Source: Thiobacillus sp. UBA2597 (GTDB lineage: Bacteria; Pseudomonadota; Gammaproteobacteria; Burkholderiales; Thiobacillaceae). From it: 25,404 nucleotides of DNA. Below the pieces are notes generated by a model. That model was given only the letters and a program-made list of their open reading frames with translations, was not told where the DNA came from and did no database searches. Position 1 is the stretch's first letter, and each line of letters starts with the position of its first letter. The stretch covers positions 1-25,404 of the forward strand of contig DDKN01000075.1 of NCBI GenBank assembly GCA_002339725.1, written 5' to 3'. Position numbers and translations under genes: made by a program. Shown here piece by piece: positions 23,571 through 25,404 of this stretch.

Positions 23571-25400
23571 TCATGCGTGGCTATAGAGCTTGTGATAGAG
23601 GCCGCCCTGCTGCATCAGGCTGTCGTGACTGCCCTCCTCCACCACCCGGCCGTTTTCGAACACCAGGATGCGATCGGCCTGGCGTACCGCCGACAGGCGA
23701 TGGGCGATGATCAGCGTGGTGCGGCCGGCCAGGAAACCGGCCAGGGCCTGATGCAGGCGACGCTCGGTCTCGGTATCGAGGGCCGAGGTCGCCTCGTCCA
23801 GGATCACCACCTGGGGCGCGGCCAGCACCATGCGGGCGATGGCCAGGCGCTGGCGCTGGCCGCCGGACAGGCGCACGCCCTGGCGCCCGACCACGGTGTC
23901 CAGGCCCTGGGGCAGGTCGGCGACAAAGTCCTTGAGCTGGGCGATCGCCAGTGCCTGCCACAGCTCGGCCTCGCTACGCGCGCGGCCCATGCTCAAGTTG
24001 GCCCGTATCGTGTCGTTGAACAGCACCGGGTGCTGCAGGACCACGCCGACGTGCTCGCGCACCCGCTCCCAGCCGATCTCGGACACCGGCACCCCGCCGT
24101 AGCGCACCGTGCCACCCTGGGCGGGATAGAGCCCGAGCAGCACCTGCACCAGGGTGGACTTGCCGCCCCCCGAGGCGCCGACCAGGGCGACCTTTTCCCC
24201 CGGCCGGATGTCGAGGTCAACCTGATCCAGCACCGGCTCGCCGTCGGCGTAGGCGAAGCTCAGGTTTTCCAGGGTGACACCGACCGTGACCTGGCCGGCG
24301 AAGGGGTCGGCCCGGGCCGGCCATTCCTCGGCCGGCTTGAGCGCGAGCAGGCCGTTGATCCGGCCCAAGGCGGCATTGGCGGCATACCAGGCGTACTGGA
24401 TATTGATGATCTCCTGCACCGGGGTCATCATGAACCAGAGGTAGCCGAACACCGCCATCATCTCGCCGATGGTCAGGTCGGAGTAGACCACCATGAACAT
24501 GGCCAGGGCGCGGAAGCTGTCGAAACCGACCAGAAAGACGAAGAACGAGGCCCGGTTCATGGCATCCGACTTCCAGGCGAAGGCGGCGGCATGGCGGCGG
24601 ATATCGCGGGCGTAATCGGCCACCCGCGCCAGGTAATGCCGCTCCCGGTTCATGGCCCGGATCTGCTGCAGGGCGTCCAAGGTCTCGGTCAGGGCGGCCT
24701 GGAACAGCTCGAACGCACTGTTCTCCTGCTTTTTCAGTTCCTTCACCCGCTTGCCCAGCCGGGTCGAGAACAGGATCACGAACGGGTTGAGCAACAGGAT
24801 GAACAGCGCCAGCTGCCAATGCATCCAGAGCAGCACGGCCGAGACCCCGATCAGGACCAGAACCGAGACCAGGAAGCTCGAGATCGAGGCGCCAATGAAT
24901 TGATCGACCGCATTGAGGTCGGTGACGAAGCGCGAGGCCACGGCGCCGCTGCCCAGGGTTTCGTACTCGGACAGGGCGATCTTCGACAGGCGCTCGAGCA
25001 TGCGCCGGCGAATGCCATAGACCACGTCCTTGGCCAGCAGCGAGAAGGTACGGCTCTGCCAGACGTTGAACACCAGGGCGAGCAGGCGCAAGCCGATCGT
25101 GAGGCCGAGCGCGGCCAGGATGAACAGCACCGGGCCATGCCAGGCCGGGGGGAACCAGGGCCCGACCGTGGCGATGAAGGCGCCGGGTTGGTGCAGCAGC
25201 ACCTCGTCGACCAGGATCGGCAGCAGCAAGGGCAGCGGCACGGCGCACAACGCGGCGCCCAGCGCGATCAGGTTGCCCTTGACCAGGCTGGCCCGGCGCC
25301 GACGCAGTTCCTGCAGGAGGCCGCGCCACGTCACCGGCGCGGCGGCCCCCGGCGCTCCTGCCCTGTTCATCTCGTTCACGGTTTCGTAAACTTCTTTCAC
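23571..25400 (-). CDS. ABC exporter, fused membrane and ATPase domains (MsbA-like)
   Basis: 609 residues as drawn. The N-terminal half has six membrane helices (about 38-340) of the type I exporter fold; the C-terminal half is an ATPase domain with Walker A GASGGGKST (408-416), Q-loop VLQHPVLF, signature LSGGQRQR (from 511), Walker B VVILDEATSALD (D535, E536) and H-loop IIAHRLSAV. It should work as a homodimer, exporting lipid, peptide or drug-like substrates; the substrate cannot be told. The start is uncertain: GTG 25400, GTG 25379 and ATG 25370 are all in frame, and the frame is still open at the window edge, so the gene may begin outside. Confidence 0.9.
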   Translation of the reverse strand: MKEVYETVNEMNRAGAPGAAAPVTWRGLLQELRRRRASLVKGNLIALGAALCAVPLPLLLPILVDEVLLHQPGAFIATVGPWFPPAWHGPVLFILAALGLTIGLRLLALVFNVWQSRTFSLLAKDVVYGIRRRMLERLSKIALSEYETLGSGAVASRFVTDLNAVDQFIGASISSFLVSVLVLIGVSAVLLWMHWQLALFILLLNPFVILFSTRLGKRVKELKKQENSAFELFQAALTETLDALQQIRAMNRERHYLARVADYARDIRRHAAAFAWKSDAMNRASFFVFLVGFDSFRALAMFMVVYSDLTIGEMMAVFGYLWFMMTPVQEIINIQYAWYAANAALGRINGLLALKPAEEWPARADPFAGQVTVGVTLENLSFAYADGEPVLDQVDLDIRPGEKVALVGASGGGKSTLVQVLLGLYPAQGGTVRYGGVPVSEIGWERVREHVGVVLQHPVLFNDTIRANLSMGRARSEAELWQALAIAQLKDFVADLPQGLDTVVGRQGVRLSGGQRQRLAIARMVLAAPQVVILDEATSALDTETERRLHQALAGFLAGRTTLIIAHRLSAVRQADRILVFENGRVVEEGSHDSLMQQGGLYHKLYSHA

Positions 25401-25404
25401 AAAC

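Noticed and set aside
19460..23586. Long plus-strand open frames (657 and 686 codons) opposite mnmG and the GGDEF-EAL gene
   Set aside because: Low-complexity translations without motifs, no ribosome sites, and full overlap with well-supported genes; they are shadow frames. The same holds for those opposite glmS, glmU and atpD.

Overview
This GC-rich window carries an origin-proximal housekeeping region of what looks like a betaproteobacterium. I infer the group from the sequence character of the F1Fo ATP synthase subunits and from the order mnmG-rsmG-parA-parB-atpIBEFHAGDC-glmU-glmS, a variant of the gidA-gidB-atp-glmUS order known from proteobacteria. No database search was possible, so a genus is not claimed. 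Gaps are short throughout; none reaches 300 bases. No tRNA, rRNA, CRISPR array or insertion-sequence transposase was seen.

Layout. (1) Positions 1-2984, plus strand: the C-terminal end of a sensor histidine kinase, two tandem single-domain response regulators that are clear paralogues, and a receiver-GGDEF-EAL protein. The three regulator genes are packed with 1-nt overlaps or gaps, so this is probably one signalling unit ending in cyclic-di-GMP turnover. (2) 2992-6054: pyrE (minus), then xth and an ampG-type permease (plus, 1-nt overlap). A 110-nt imperfect inverted repeat fills the divergent pyrE/xth gap. (3) 6089-10077, minus strand: glmU, glmS and an orphan ParA-type ATPase, in that transcriptional order. 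(4) 10158-17193, minus strand: the full nine-gene ATP synthase operon, with a candidate promoter directly at atpI and a strong intrinsic terminator after atpC. (5) 17229-21370, minus strand: mnmG, rsmG, parA and parB, overlapping or coupled, with one near-consensus parS site (21465-21480) just upstream of mnmG. ParA, ParB and parS together make a complete chromosome-partition set. (6) 21502-25400, minus strand: a membrane-anchored GGDEF-EAL protein related to the one in part 1, and an ABC exporter whose reading frame is open at the window edge.

Most of the window is conserved core genome. The less ordinary signals are in the gaps: a synonymously diverged second copy of the atpG 3' end plus a foldback sequence between atpG and atpD; the repeat between pyrE and xth; the parS site nested in a longer palindrome; and a promoter so close to atpI that its transcript may be leaderless. 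The orphan ParA coupled to glmS is the most interesting protein-level oddity. I found no convincing new multi-gene system.
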